Assembly (NCBI GenBank): GCA_001414485.1
Contig: LLEY01000019.1
Location: forward strand, 372,001-436,000
DNA: 64,000 nucleotides
Source of the DNA: Calycina herbarum
Lineage: Eukaryota > Ascomycota > Leotiomycetes > Helotiales > Pezizellaceae
Direction of reading: 5' to 3'
The notes under the pieces: model-generated
What the model was told of the DNA's origin: nothing
The model's input: only the letters and a program-made list of their open reading frames with translations
Databases searched by the model: none
In this document: positions 11,491-23,149 of the stretch, one piece after another
How the letters are laid out: each line of letters starts with the position of its first letter
Position numbering within the stretch: the stretch's first letter is position 1
Made by a program: the position numbers and the translations under genes

Positions 11491-13570
11491 TTTGCAGTTG
11501 AGAGTGTTTTTGAACTTCTGTTTTTGCTTAAAAGTACGATCAAAATGCCAGCGATCTATGATTCCATGCTGTTCTTAAATAGTATTCCATGCCTCGTGAT
11601 ACGGAAGATTTGTTTGATAGTCTTCCTTTGCAAGTGAACTTCACTGTTGGAACCCCATGGTACAATAGGCTAGCTCGAGGTTTACAAGCACACTTAATTC
11701 CACCATTCCTAGAGCTCGAACTCATCTTGAAGCAGCTTTCAAAAGCTCCTTGAGCTTGGCAAGAAGTCGCCAAGAAGTTGACAAGCCTCGACACGGCATT
11801 CCAAAATCCGGAGGAGAACATTACCCCATGCTGCAGCATGGGTCGTGTCACTTGAGGTGTGAGTTTCACCAGAATTACATCGAATTGAAGTTGTTTGGTG
11901 TCGGATTGTTCAGGAGTTGTTGGTGTCGGGTCACTAAACAATCTGGGGTAAGTTTCTTGGCGTGTAGCATGTATTGGTGGAAACATCGGAGAGAGAAAGG
12001 AGAATAACCGGTTGTCCCCTACCCATCCAAGAATTGCTCTTCAATTCTCATAGGAGAAATTCGTGGCCGGTCTCCTTGATCTAGCCTCATGACGATGCGA
12101 AAACTGGACACTGAATTGTCCTTCATGGAGGGGAACCGGCTATTATGCTTGACGTACCTCGATTAGTGGAAAAGTTGAAATTCCATCGCGGTATGATGTT
12201 CGCGATAGAAATTTGATGTATAGCGACAAGGGCCGTTATGCTAATTTGCCAGTCCGGAAGGAGGGTATTAGGAATTATGCGTAATAGTCTAGTAAGTGCG
12301 TTTAAGAAAAGTATACGGTGATAAACGAGACCAAAAAAGTTAATAAGCTGGCATAAATAGACCCCGATAAGTATGAATGTGGAAGGAGATTTTACCAAGT
12401 AAGTTGGTTGGCGTGGATGATAAGAATGTCGAAGTTGAAATAAGGAAAAATACACATACCAGGGTAGTTGCGAGCATTGATTTTGAGGGGTAGTACTTGA
12501 TGAGCTCTAGGTAGGAGAAGAAAGGTTATTAGTGATGAACAATTATAAGTGGAAGTGAAATTACACACCTTGAAGATTTCGAGACTCCACCTTAAGTAAC
12601 CGTCATACGTAGCTTCTTGTTCTTTCGTCAGGAGAGAAAACGAATCATTCTTCCTTCACCCCCTCACTCCTTAACACCCTTTCACAATTACCAATGAAAC
12701 GTATTACGTTGATATAGCTTTGCCAACATCAAAACTGACTGAAAGTACGAACTCCGGGGTTTTGAAGCGGGAAATATGAATAGATTACAGGCGTGGGTGA
12801 TCTCCATATCCTGTCACTCAACGTTGCTCTTTCTTTCCCTTGAGCCAGATGTGTTAGTTTGTTTCAGTTTCTCCTCCTGAGCTAAGATGCTAGCATGGAA
12901 CCCCGTAAATAGACCTCTGGGGGTCGCGTAGATCGACCCTCCCCCCCCCTCCTCTCTCGCTTAGCACTCGGAATCGACCACCCTAGACTTTTGTGCATTC
13001 TCCACCAATCAACAGTGCGGTGAGTTTTCCAGGGAGAGAAAGCAAAGGATATATGTCTGTTGGGAGTTTTCTACTTGTTACAAGCTGGCGAGAGTCTGCT
13101 GGGACTTGTGTAATGCTCGTATGTTTTCTGTGACAGCATAACAGCAGTAATTTGCTTGCTTAGGATACTACGTCTGAATGTTATATTTAATTTTTCTAAC
13201 TCCCCGCTGAGGATATCAGATGCTACAGAAGATATCCGCTTCCGTGCATCATATGAAAGGTCATCTCCAGCTACGCAAACGTCCCTGACGAAGTGCTGTA
13301 TGAAATGAGGCTACTCAAATTTCTATCAGATTTGAAGACTTTTGATTGTTGCTAGGAAAATGCAGTTGTGATCATGGCGTCTGATTACAAGCAAACATAT
13401 TTTTTTTTCTGCTTATGACCTCCTACCAAACTGCTTGTCTTTTCCGATGCTTGCCAGAGTAAATTATAAAGACCGAGAATCCACCTCCACATTCCAGTAA
13501 GTTACTCAACAATCCATCTCGTCGCTCATCATCTTCTGATAAGAACCAACGACCGTCACTTGATAAGAAA
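11491..13570. other. Intergenic spacer between divergent genes
   Basis: About 2.1 kb holding the promoters of the pectate lyase (minus) and the MYND protein (plus). A pyrimidine tract with a run of C lies near 12939-12955. ORFs at 11540-12007 and 12123-12455 show no recognisable features. Confidence 0.5.
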
Positions 13571-14231
13571 ATGTCCCAAGAAACAGTCCCAATCATCTTT
13601 GAGGTGCAGGTCGGTAAACCAGATGGCAACACCCAGAAATTCTCATTTCCAGAACAAGCCCCCGCATTTCTCTGCAAACCACGAAGGAAAGACGAACCTC
13701 ACCCAGATCCCGACGCAGAGGGGGTCTTCACAACAGCCCTTATCAAGCGCCACTACGATGAGGTTATGAAAAGTCAAGAGTGGTACTGTGTTATATGCAA
13801 AAAACCTACAGCAAGGGCCTACACATCGGTTATGTCTGGCCTGGCACCCAGTGTGGAGGCTATTGAGAAAGGCGCAAAAGCGGACCCAGTGGTTCTAGGA
13901 ATTTGGGCTCCAGCTTGCTCTGTGGCTTGTAGTCTCAAGGCAGCACAAGTGGTTAAAGTAACTGTGGAGGACGAGATAGAAAGATTAGGGGTGCCAGCCG
14001 AAAAACTTGACTCGGACCCATCCTGCAATAGATGTGGGAAGATAACCAGCTTTATGCGTTGCCCTTGTAACATACTTGGGTAAGTCAACCCCCCATTTAA
14101 ATATTGCAAGGTAGCTTACTAACTGGCTTCTTAGCTATTGCTCCAAGGAATGTCAAAGATTGGACTGGCCATTGCACAAGGGGGATTGCAAGCGGGTGCG
14201 GAGGGAAGGTGGCGGGGGTTCTGGTGCTTGA
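13571..14231 (+). CDS. MYND-type zinc finger protein
   Basis: Two exons, 13571-14079 and 14135-14231, 201 residues. Splicing joins CNRCGKITSFMRCPCNILG to YCSKECQRLDWPLHKGDCK, restoring a complete C-terminal MYND zinc finger (CxxC, CxC, YCSxECQxxDWxxHKxxC). Two further Cys pairs in the middle (YCVICKKP and APACSVACS) could bind another metal. The N-terminal half shows no known domain. MYND fingers bind short proline-rich peptides in partner proteins, so a protein-interaction or regulatory role is inferred. Without splicing the finger is cut in half, which supports the intron. The start is the ATG after an A-rich leader. Confidence 0.85.
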
Positions 14232-14580
14232 GTATTTTGCTTGCCAAACTGCAGGGCTACCATAGCTATGCTTTCCAATGTGTACTTTATGAAAACACTT
14301 CAACGAAACAGAGAAAAGTGGTAAAACATTGTGAGGTCAAAAATTGGTCCCATCTTCTTCCCACCCAATGCAGGCTTGTAATGATTAAGAGGCGGGAGAA
14401 GAGATCAGAATTAAGCACTCGCTATGTAGTATTCGAGGGTATCTCGCAGCAACAAGTTCTATTCGAGCAGCAGGATGGTTCCACAAAGGGTAGACATCAT
14501 AGTTTAACAGCGCCTCAACCTCGATAATCCGGAAGCGCCTCAAAATCACAACCAAGAAGACCTCTACAGAGATTCACCGC
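14232..14580. other. Short intergenic spacer
   Basis: About 350 bp between convergent genes. It holds two 3' ends and no supported gene. Confidence 0.5.
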
Positions 14581-14895
14581 TCACTCCTTTCCCTCCTCTT
14601 CCGAAATCTCCTCACCCTGATTCTGTTCCCAAGTGATAGTTTTGATTTCCACACTCTTGCCGTCGGACTTCGCAGCAAGGACAAGTACGTAATAGTCGTG
14701 TCCTGTCCAGCTTCGACTAAGGCGGATAGAGAGGTTGCCGGCTTGATCTGGATCCGCAGCAGAAATAACCCATCTGTCCTCCATTTGTTGAGGTTTGAAA
14801 CCGGCTTGGAGCTTTTTGAAATCTGCGTCGGTGATGCTTAGATTCCACGGTGCTGTCGCAGGGTTCTGCATAGGCTTTGTTGCATCGTCTGCCAT
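14581..14895 (-). CDS. Small conserved-looking acidic protein, function unknown
   Basis: A single exon starting at the ATG of MADDATKPMQ encodes 104 residues; the frame stays open further upstream to 14961, but that extension is unlike protein. The chain alternates polar and beta-type segments (DRWVISAADP, LSIRLSRSWTGHDYYVLVL) and ends in an acidic Glu/Gly tail (GEEISEEEGKE). No signal peptide, membrane segment or known motif is seen. It lies divergent to the coiled-coil gene at 15443 and shares a promoter region of about 550 bp. It resembles small single-domain proteins conserved among ascomycetes, but I cannot name a family. Confidence 0.6.
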   Translation of the reverse strand: MADDATKPMQNPATAPWNLSITDADFKKLQAGFKPQQMEDRWVISAADPDQAGNLSIRLSRSWTGHDYYVLVLAAKSDGKSVEIKTITWEQNQGEEISEEEGKE

Positions 14896-15442
14896 GATAT
14901 GTACGTGACGTGGGATTTTCTTCGCAAAATGCATTAGCCATCCAGACACTTGAGCTCTCAAGTTGGGACGTACTTACACGCTGCACAGGTGGGTTTTGCT
15001 TTGAAAGGTTTGAGAGGGAAATGCGGAGACTTATGAAGGGAATCTCGAGTCTCGGCGGATATCAGCTAAGCAGGTTTTCAACAGCTAGTTGGCCAGTGTA
15101 CGAGCAGCAATTGGTTATTTCGCTTTCGACAGCCTTGGATTTTGAATTCACTGGGTATAACTCTTGACACAGCCACGGACTCAACCCCATACCTGACGAT
15201 CTCCAGATTCGTCAGTCCCAAGTCTTCGAATGTTGTGGGTCGCACTGCGATTTGTTCTCGGGTGTAACCTTACGCCGCATTGCCTGGCACAGCCACACCG
15301 TTGCGACCAAGCCACCTACGAAATCTTAAATAAGGCTATACGACGGGAGCTCTTAAGAATATAAGACGCGAAACTTGCTGGATTGAAAAATCACGTACTT
15401 GTGTATTATCGCATATCATTTTTTAGAGCAAAAGAACTCACA
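14896..15442. promoter_or_regulatory. Bidirectional promoter region
   Basis: 547 bp separate the start codons of two divergent genes, so both promoters must lie here. No TATA box or operator can be assigned with confidence. Confidence 0.4.
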
Positions 15443-16537
15443 ATGTCGTCAGTCCACGCCAAAATCCAAGCCGCCGCTCCCCAGAACGCCACCCTCCTCC
15501 AAACCCTCACAGAAACCGACTACGCAACCTCCGCCCTCCAACAAAATAACACATACATCGTAAACCTCGAGCAACAAATCCACACCGAAGAGCAAAATCT
15601 CAAAAAGGCTTCCAAGACTGTCGAAAGCGAATATGCAGACCACAAGAAATACCGGGACTCACACATGAGGCGCCTAGCCTACAAACTAGGTCGGAAAAAG
15701 GAAAAGTTCGCCGAGGAAGCGAGTAAGGAGGAGAGGGAATGGATCGATGCTGTGAGGATTGAGTTGCTTACGAAACACAATTTGGAGCAGTTGAATTCTA
15801 AATTGGCGGCTGCTACGAAGATGAGTGTGGAGTTGAAGGATGTTGCGAAGGTTAATCAGGAGACGAAGCGGGAATTGGATGATTTATATAAATCCATATT
15901 CTCAGGACCGACACCTGATTTGCCGGGAGAGGATGAGAAGGAACGACTTACCGCTGAAGCGGAAAGACACTTTCACGATACTCAACTGCGAATGAGTACA
16001 GAGAACCACGCCTTTTCAATCCTCAAAGATGCCGATAGATTCCTCTCGAGAGCTTTGAATGATCTTGCATCAGCAAGCGACGCCGCCACAGCCGATGTAT
16101 GGGGATTAGGTGGTACATTCGCCGACATGGCCAAAGACTCCAAACTCAGCAAAGCCCAAGAATCCATCTCCCAGACCCAAGTCCTCTTCTCACAGGCCCA
16201 ACAAATCCAACCCCAGATCCAAGGCATTGGGAAATTGGACGTGCCTGAGTTGAGATTCATGACAGATGTGGTGCTTGATAATATTTTCTCGGATTTGAAT
16301 GCGCAAGATCGCATCCAGGAGTCGCAGGTTTTGTTGACCCAGGCGAAATCGAGGTTGGTCGGGGAATTGCAGATGGAAGGGCAGAGGGTTGAGGGGGTGA
16401 AGACGGAGTTGGGGTATGCGGGGAGTGCACTTAATGGGAGGAGGGAGGAGTTGCAGATGTTTCGGCGGAGGGCTTTTGAGGAAATTGCGAATACTTATGA
16501 GAAGGGGCTTGAGCAGTTGCCTCCTTATAGCTCGTAG
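15443..16537 (+). CDS. Coiled-coil protein of unknown function
   Basis: One uninterrupted exon from MSSVHAKIQA gives 364 residues; the frame is open from 15383, but the 15443 ATG has the better context (ACAATGTCG) and a sensible N-terminus. The protein is almost entirely charged helix: residues about 40-180 are rich in Lys/Glu/Gln heptads (LEQQIHTEEQNLKKASKTVE, LNSKLAAATKMSVELKDV), and a second helical block covers 250-350. The middle has a Gly/Pro linker (GPTPDLPGEDEKERL). There is no signal peptide or membrane span, so a cytosolic scaffold or cytoskeletal role is possible. Codon use shifts along the gene, C-ending early and G/T-ending later, without any break in the frame. Confidence 0.75.
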   Translation: MSSVHAKIQAAAPQNATLLQTLTETDYATSALQQNNTYIVNLEQQIHTEEQNLKKASKTVESEYADHKKYRDSHMRRLAYKLGRKKEKFAEEASKEEREWIDAVRIELLTKHNLEQLNSKLAAATKMSVELKDVAKVNQETKRELDDLYKSIFSGPTPDLPGEDEKERLTAEAERHFHDTQLRMSTENHAFSILKDADRFLSRALNDLASASDAATADVWGLGGTFADMAKDSKLSKAQESISQTQVLFSQAQQIQPQIQGIGKLDVPELRFMTDVVLDNIFSDLNAQDRIQESQVLLTQAKSRLVGELQMEGQRVEGVKTELGYAGSALNGRREELQMFRRRAFEEIANTYEKGLEQLPPYSS

Positions 16538-17067
16538 CCTTTGAGAGAATTCATATGATACCATTCTTCCAATTTAATAAGTCGCAGCATATAATAACCT
16601 ACATCGCGTCATGGGCAAGGGGTGTTCCGTTGGGTTTGAGGTCGTTCCTTCCTTCTCGAGACTTGTGGTCGCTCCTTCCCTTAAAACCATACACCGACAT
16701 CGTATAACTATTCCATTTTTTCCTAGGTCGTAAAGGGAAGTCACGACAGGGTTGTTTAGTATCTACAACCCTATTTGCCACATTCTACCCAAATGGTTAA
16801 GCTACTATGCTTTGGGATATCGTGCGCGATGGTTTTTTTGGGAAATAACTCAAGGAGTTCTTATTTTTATTGTAAGAAAGGGACTTTATGATTCTCATTA
16901 TCTAACCTACCAAACGACCACTCAATCAAACGAACTCATACCATTATCAAGTTCTACGACCCATAGAAACCTCCAAATTTTCTCTCGTCTACCTATCGAC
17001 CACCAAACCCCTCCTTCCCGAGGATCTCAAACATCGTAGGAATAGTCTTGCACACAACTCCCTCAGC
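16538..17067. other. Intergenic spacer between convergent genes
   Basis: About 530 bp containing two 3' ends, AT-rich from about 16800. No gene seen. Confidence 0.45.
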
Positions 17068-17917
17068 TCAGTCCTTGAGAGCATCTACGATATCGATCTC
17101 AAGTTTACCCTTCGCCTGTTCTGTATAATTCTGCACGTACCGATCACCAAAAGGCTGCATCCAAGTATCTATCTCACATTCAGTAAAACATCCAATTGCT
17201 TCCCAGTCGAGATCACTCACCATAAGTAGTAGCAGGTTTATTCCTTGCAAACCCACAAATAATCTCCGTCACACCATTCCTCATCTCATGTCTCGGCAAC
17301 TCCCCCTTGACCCTCTCAAACTCCTCCCAAGTCAAAGTATGCGTAGCATCACTATCCGGCCCCAGAAAATCCGAGAATATCCCAAATCCAGTAAAAGCCA
17401 CAAGAGGTTGTTTAAAAGCTGAAATAGAAGGAGTAGTATGCAACGCAATTGCATCCCAAACAAGCTGTATACGGTTCTCATCCCAATCCTTACTCCCGGT
17501 TCCATTCTTCACGGAAGCTTCGATGAAATCTTTCGCTGCAATGGCACCATCGACTTCGAACCGTTTATCTGTGGAAATAAGTTCGCCGGTGTTGTCCCAG
17601 CCGAGGTCATGGAGGATGGTGGCTACGGCGTAGACTTCTGCGTCGACTTTTGTGTTTGTTTTGTTGAGGAGGATGGTGCCGAAGAGCCAGGAACGGACTA
17701 CGTGGTTGTAGGTCATGTCGTCGGAATGGGCGCGGGCGTATGCTAGGGAGGCTTTGATAAGTGGTGTGTCTGGGACGACGACTCCTGCTATGATTGTGGT
17801 GGGGTAATGTTTTTCGCTTCGAGGGATGCTTCGGGATGGATTGTTTGGGGTGGGGCTGGCTTGTAGGAGGGTTGCTCCTACAAGGATCGAGGAAGTGATG
17901 ACTTTGAGAAGTTGCAT
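17068..17917 (-). CDS. Secreted HD-domain hydrolase, cyanamide hydratase-like
   Basis: Two exons, 17917-17221 and 17168-17068, 265 residues; the 52-nt intron joins KPATTY to DTWMQPFGDRYVQNYTE. Metal-binding HD-domain elements are visible in order: His in YNHVVRSWLFG, the HD pair in ATILHDLGWDN, and a later His in AIALHTTPSI. This arrangement is that of the fungal cyanamide hydratase/HD family, metal-dependent hydrolases of small nitrogen compounds or nucleotides. Unlike cytosolic members it begins with a clear signal peptide (about 20 residues, cleavage near ASPTP), so it probably enters the secretory pathway. The substrate is not predictable. Confidence is high for the HD fold and low for the reaction. 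Confidence 0.8.
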
Positions 17918-18440
17918 TTTGAAGACGATGGAGTTTTGTTCAGTACTGATGATTGAGGAAGGTTGTGTGGGAAAAAATGAACTGAAAAGTCGACGTTCTT
18001 ATATACTTGATGAAGAATAAGCACATTGCATCTTCGGAAACACCTAGAATTGTTCTATGAGATGTAAGATATTGTAAGAAAGATATTTCTGATTATTATT
18101 TGATGTCAATTTCGGAGTTCCATGTCTTCGACTCTCCCGTTCGGATGTACGTTTTTAAAGTTCCAAGGGAAGAAAATATGGTGTTGTTGAGAGAGTAATA
18201 CACCTCCTGATGTAGGTACGGATATAGACTGGTGTGTACACCCGTTGTAACACAAACCGAAATCCGGTAGTACAGAATACACTTCGGCATGATTAGTCAA
18301 TTGGATTTTTAATCTCAGCCGATCCAAGGACTATGAGTCAATTGAACTTATCTTCTCTACACGTCTTCTCTACCTATATTTGTAAGCCCACGATATGTTT
18401 AACCTCGTTACCAAATCCATACTCCTTTCTAGCCAGCCCA

Positions 18441-20205
18441 TTACACAGTATACCTGAACCATGTCGCGTTATCTGCCTCATCAGCCTCCTCCACAACATC
18501 TTCATCTATCGACCTTCCGACGATCACCCCATCTCTTCGTCTATTTTCTAATCTCAGATACACTGTCATAAATAGTGTCAAGAAAAACGCCATTCCGATG
18601 ATCCCAATTAACAACCCATGGCCTTTGATGAATCTAAATTCATTAGCTGGCGCCTTTCCGCTGGAAAGAGAGAGAAATTACCTGGGTCCATCTCTACTGA
18701 GGTAAACATAACTGGCAATTATTCCACCACAATTACCACCCATTACTTGCATCGCAATTCCCGTTCCCCTCTTCAAACTCCCACCGATATTGTTTCCGTT
18801 CCAAGCGAGACCAAGTGGAATTTGTGGATAGATACCTTTCAAGTTAGAAGGTTTACTCCAAAGGAAGAATGAGGAACATACCAATAGCCGCAAGCACAGT
18901 ACCGGCATACTGAATATTTGCCTTAACACTCCCAGCAAGCATACCAAACCCGGCAATTGCAATAACCTGAAACCCCAACATGAACACCCCTCGTTGCTTG
19001 AGACGATCGGCAAACCAACTCGCAGTAATCGTGAAAAAGCAGGCCACAACATAGGGTGGAACACTCATAAGCTGCGCTTCGTTGGCAGTGTATCCCATAT
19101 TTTTAATAATCGTCGGCAGGAAAAGCGCAAAGGAATAAATCGGACAAAATCCTGCCATACAAATCAACATATGGATATAAATTTTCCAATCCTTGATCGC
19201 TTGAAGCACATATTTATATGCGAATACATTTGATAAATTCCCATGATCAGAAGCGAGACGTCGCTCAACTTCTGCTTTTTCTTCCGTACTGAGGAATTTT
19301 GCACTGCAAAATTAGTTTGGATGTTTTTGTTTTTGGTGGGATGAACTTACGTGGAAGGGTAGTCATTGATCACCCAGTAGGCTGTGAAGGAGACGAGGAT
19401 ACTGAGTAGACCCTCGAGAATGAAAATCCAGGCCCATGCTGATTTTCCGCCTACACCATTCATTTCAGAGATCCCTCGTGCGAGAATTCCGCCGAATGCA
19501 CCTGCGAGTGTGGCGGCCGAGAAGAAAAGAGCCATTCGGAAGCCGCATTCGTGTCTCTGGTACCACTGCGAACAATCAGCATATATTTTCCTTTTTTGAA
19601 TGAAGAAGATTGCTTACGGATGTGATGTAATAATTAACTCCCGGGAACAGTCCTCCTTCGAAAATGCCGAGAAAGACTCGTGTTGCCATCAATCCAGAAT
19701 AATTCTTTACGAATCCCTGACATATCATTGCGACGGACCAAAAGACCATGATGAAGGTCAGCCAGACGCTAGGTCGTAGGCGTTTCATCATCATGTTACT
19801 CGGGATTTCCTGCATATGTTAGGGCTGCATTTTGACTGGATGATGAGACTGGCTACATACTGCCGCAATGTAGAAAGGGAACAAGATGGCTAAACAATCA
19901 TTATATTGAAGTCCGTGAAGCTTCAAATCTTTCTCCAGATTGTCGAGGCGAGCATTTCCGATGTTGGTACGATCTAAGAAACATAATCTATCCCACCCTG
20001 TTAACTTGTTCCCAAACACCAGGAATTGTGAGACTTACAGATAAATCAAGGACAGAAAAGGAATTAAATGCCAATCAATCTTCCTTATCAACTTCCTCGT
20101 AGCCTTCGCATCAAAAACTAAACTCTCAACCGAAGTAGAACCAGATTCCTGAATCTCCGGAGAAAAAGCCTCTTCTTTCACCGCAGCCGTGGTTTTGGAA
20201 TCCAT
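18441..20205 (-). CDS. MFS anion:cation symporter, Dal5/allantoate permease-like
   Basis: Seven exons: 20205-20039, 19987-19861, 19809-19618, 19565-19351, 19303-18882, 18835-18682 and 18633-18441, 489 residues with consistent phases. Family features are the N-terminal RKIDWHLIPFLSLIYLLCFLDRTNIGNA block, the loop motif TRVFLGIFEGGLFPGVNYY, WYQRHECGFRMALFFSAATL, and the central cytosolic loop rich in charged residues. About 12 membrane helices are predicted. Dal5-like carriers import allantoate, nicotinate, biotin or related organic anions with protons at the plasma membrane; the exact cargo is unknown. The last two exons restore helices 11-12 (GLAWNGNNIGGSLKRGTG, then HGLLIGIIGMAFFLTLF) and an acidic tail. 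Confidence 0.88.
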
Positions 20206-22052
20206 GATGGTACGTTTCGATGCAAAAAGCGTAGGGAGAAAGTGGAAAAATTGATTCCACGGCATTCCAGATGACCATGAAAGGTTACACTTATTTAAAT
20301 TGTTGAATCTAGAAAACGTTTTGGTGTAACATGAATTTACCCGGTGACAACGAAGACTTATGTATGGGTGGCTGACGTGAGGTTCACGCTCGCGGGGAAA
20401 CCTATCAGAGGACGGGGATAAGAGGGTGTTATGCATTTTTGTTTCTGACCACCGGGATAGTGCAGGATGCAGAAGTATGTGGCTTTTTTCGGAAAGCTTC
20501 TTCCTGGGTTTTAGAACAAACCGATTTTATTCCAGAGAAGTATTTTGGCATTCAATATTCTCATATAAAGCCAATGGTTCCAAGTCATTCAATTTGCTAC
20601 AACTTCTTAGTCTCTCAACGTTTCCTGTGAAGTCAACGAGTTGTCTTGAGTTGTCTTGTGCGAGTCGAGGTCTAGATGTACGAAAACAAATACTGGTGCA
20701 GTCAAACTTACTCGTACGTACAGAGATAAGCAATTGGTTTTATCCAACCGCGTGAGTGTATTGTTACGGTATGCCTGGGGTCGGCTTGTAAGAACCCCAC
20801 GTTGAGAATGCGGAGGTTACTCCTTCGGGTTTTACCCACGTGAGATCCGCATAAGTGGGTAAGAATGAGTTTGACAGCTATCCAATAGTAATCTTGCTGT
20901 CGATGTCTTGTTAGTGGAAAGAGTCTAGACTCATAACTGAAATCCATGGTAATGGTGTGAAGTGTTAGCAGGGGGCGGACGTACTGTGGAAGAGAAGAAG
21001 GCGTGGTGTTTGTATTGTTTGTTGGGCTCTTATATCCCACAATACTGCTATCTCTTGGTCTCTAAAACTCAATATTTACTTCTCTACTGAACCCATAATA
21101 AGATTGTTAAGTAACGATTCATAAAAACCACTCGCTTAAAGCTCCCGTTTTTCAAGAAGCCAACACTTGCAATCCTGATGCTTGCGAGTCTCTCGTTTGG
21201 AACTTAGGAGATACAGCCGTTGAAACCCCTAATGATGGGACTGGTATTGGGGACCCAAATAATGGAATTTCTAATGATTCAGAGTAACCATTTTCTTGGA
21301 ATCATTTATTCTCATTTGGACAAAGGAGTATTAGATAAAGGATTACTTAATCACTCTACCCTCTAAGTAAGGAGCATAGAGTATAAAGTCCTAGGCTCTC
21401 TTCTATAGTTCTAAGGAATTAAGCATCTATTTTAACTATACTTTGTTTATCTAATGCTTCTAATATTGCTCCTGTAATCGCTACAACCTTCGAAGCGTTT
21501 GAAGGTAGAATTCGTCTATTGTTTTTTAGATTCTGCATTGGCTAAGCAGGTCAACGGGGCGCGAGATTCATTGGTGGTAGTTAAGTTTTGAATGTGGGAG
21601 GTCGGGAAGTTTTGAGAAGCTTTTTCTTGTCCAGACTTACTCCTCGTTTGTGACTTCTACCCCCTGCTGTATTCTGAATTGGTTATTGTTGTTGATGCCG
21701 CTCTACCTGAAATTCGGAAAGAACCACAGACTGATAAAATCGACATCAATTATTTCAAGTCCGAGGTAATTAATTCTGTAATCGGCCCATGTCGGAAACA
21801 GGATTAGCTACAAGCACCAACAAAATTGTGGCTTGGGCGACCTGAGAATCGGGAAAGTGTCCGTGTAAGATCGCCCCATCAGATTACTGCTACCAGATCT
21901 TCTATTTGCAATAAATCTCTTTTAAGAGTTGGAAAGAGTTTGGGTTTCGAAAGTCAAACATTTAAGGCAACCAAACCCATACTATAAACAATACTCTCAT
22001 TTTTCAAAGTGTCACAAACTTCAAGCACTTCAACCTTTTCTCATTCTACTGT
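20206..22052. other. Intergenic region with possible coding relics
   Basis: About 1.85 kb. Two segments read like protein but cannot be joined into a gene. In 21111-21287 an open frame of 58 codons has no Met and includes ACESLVWNLGDTAVETPNDG. In 21676-21765 a 30-codon stretch (ELVIVVDAALPEIRKEPQTD) is followed directly by a GT donor-like site. The surrounding DNA is AT-rich with many stops. These may be remains of a decayed gene or mobile element; the family is unknown. Confidence 0.3.
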
Positions 22053-22441
22053 ATGGTCCTTCATGCATTTGAAATCCCCTTCTTCGCTCTCCTCGCTTTA
22101 TCCGCAGCATCTCCTCCCAAGGAAAAGGAATGTACCGAACTTTTCACCTTGGTCACAATCTATCCTCCATCCACTACTAGCGCACCATTAAGTCCAATCA
22201 CCAAAGATTGTAGCAGCACCGCATCAAATATCCTCCAACCTCTTCTCACAGGTAAGTACACTTTGAGCAGCCCTTTCGATACTATCCGGGATAGAAGCGG
22301 ACCATCGATCACAATTGTAACAGCACTCGAATCCTTGAAAAGGGTAGCATTAGCCATGTGCAAATTCTTACAACTGCCCAATTCCTTAAAGTCCCACTTC
22401 CAGCCTCGCTTCACCGACACTGCCATGAAAAGTGACTTTGT
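22053..22441 (+). CDS. Putative small secreted protein (copy 1 of a diverged tandem pair)
   Basis: The ATG at 22053 opens a frame with an N-terminal hydrophobic stretch (EIPFFALLALSAAS) and then a Cys-bounded segment from KEC to DCSSTASN. A strong donor (CAGGTAAGTA) at 22252 follows. Either the frame is read through (about 129 residues) or a 72-nt intron 22252-22323 is removed, giving about 105; both end at the same stop. The first exon resembles the locus at 22702: FALLALS versus FALLSLS, then EC and a second Cys 25-26 residues on. No known domain. Effector-like size and secretion signal are suggestive only. Confidence 0.42.
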
Positions 22442-22701
22442 CGGATAGTTAGAACCAGAGGGTATGCGGCATAATTTCCAACACTTCCATTTAAAAAATG
22501 ACAAGTTGTTAAAATAGGTTTTAGGCCGTTCAAAAATGCAAAAGTCACATTGGAGGAAATCTGACATCCTCGCTTTCGGTTTAGCAGACCACATCAATCG
22601 CCGCTCAATAACCAACTTTTACTCCACTCACTTCACCACAAAGTATCTCCTCTAACTCATTCATTTCGAAATCTCGATGAACCCTCACCTAGTTTGATAC
22701 T

Positions 22702-23146
22702 ATGATTCAATTCCTGACACTCTTCGCCCTTCTCTCATTATCAACTCCTTTCCCGTTGAAAATTCAAGCAGAATGCATCCACCTCTTCATCCAAGTCCGA
22801 GTAAAGCAATCTCGTTCAGCCAGTATTATCCCAACAATCCAAACTACCAAATACTGCGGCAACATCGCATCAAACTAGACGGTGCCCATTCTAACAAGAA
22901 GTAAACTTAGAAACGATTCTCCACCTTTTTGTTAAGCTTTCAGCTATAACCGGAAATTCAACCGCTCTCAACTGTAATTTCGATCTTGTATTCGATACCA
23001 ACGGCGACCAAGTTAGCGAGGAAAAAGCAGACGAGTTTCCGAAAAATGTAGAATTGTTTCATGTATTATCAAACAAGCAAGAGAGTACAACGTGTCTGGC
23101 TTCACTGTTCGTATGCTGCAGTAATGATGAGAAGACTTGTGTCTAG
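22702..23146 (+). pseudogene. Broken paralogue of the small secreted protein (copy 2)
   Basis: The ATG at 22702 starts a signal-peptide-like sequence (QFLTLFALLSLSTPFPL) that aligns with copy 1 through the second Cys (KYCGNIASN). There a TAG at 22876 stands where copy 1 reads Ile. The donor matched in copy 1 (CAGGTAAGTA) is changed here to AGAAGTAAAC. After a normal acceptor (CTTTCAG, near 22943) a clean second exon in matching phase reads GNSTALNCNFDLVFDTNGDQ and continues to a Cys-rich end (LFVCCSNDEKTCV) at a TAG. One stop plus a lost donor make this a recent pseudogene, or a gene with an unusual first intron. No fix is proposed. Confidence 0.45.
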
Positions 23147-23149
23147 AAC

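Noticed and set aside
22160..22615. 151-codon minus-strand ORF overlapping secreted copy 1
   Set aside because: No motif or signal, and it runs across the better supported plus-strand exon and its donor site.
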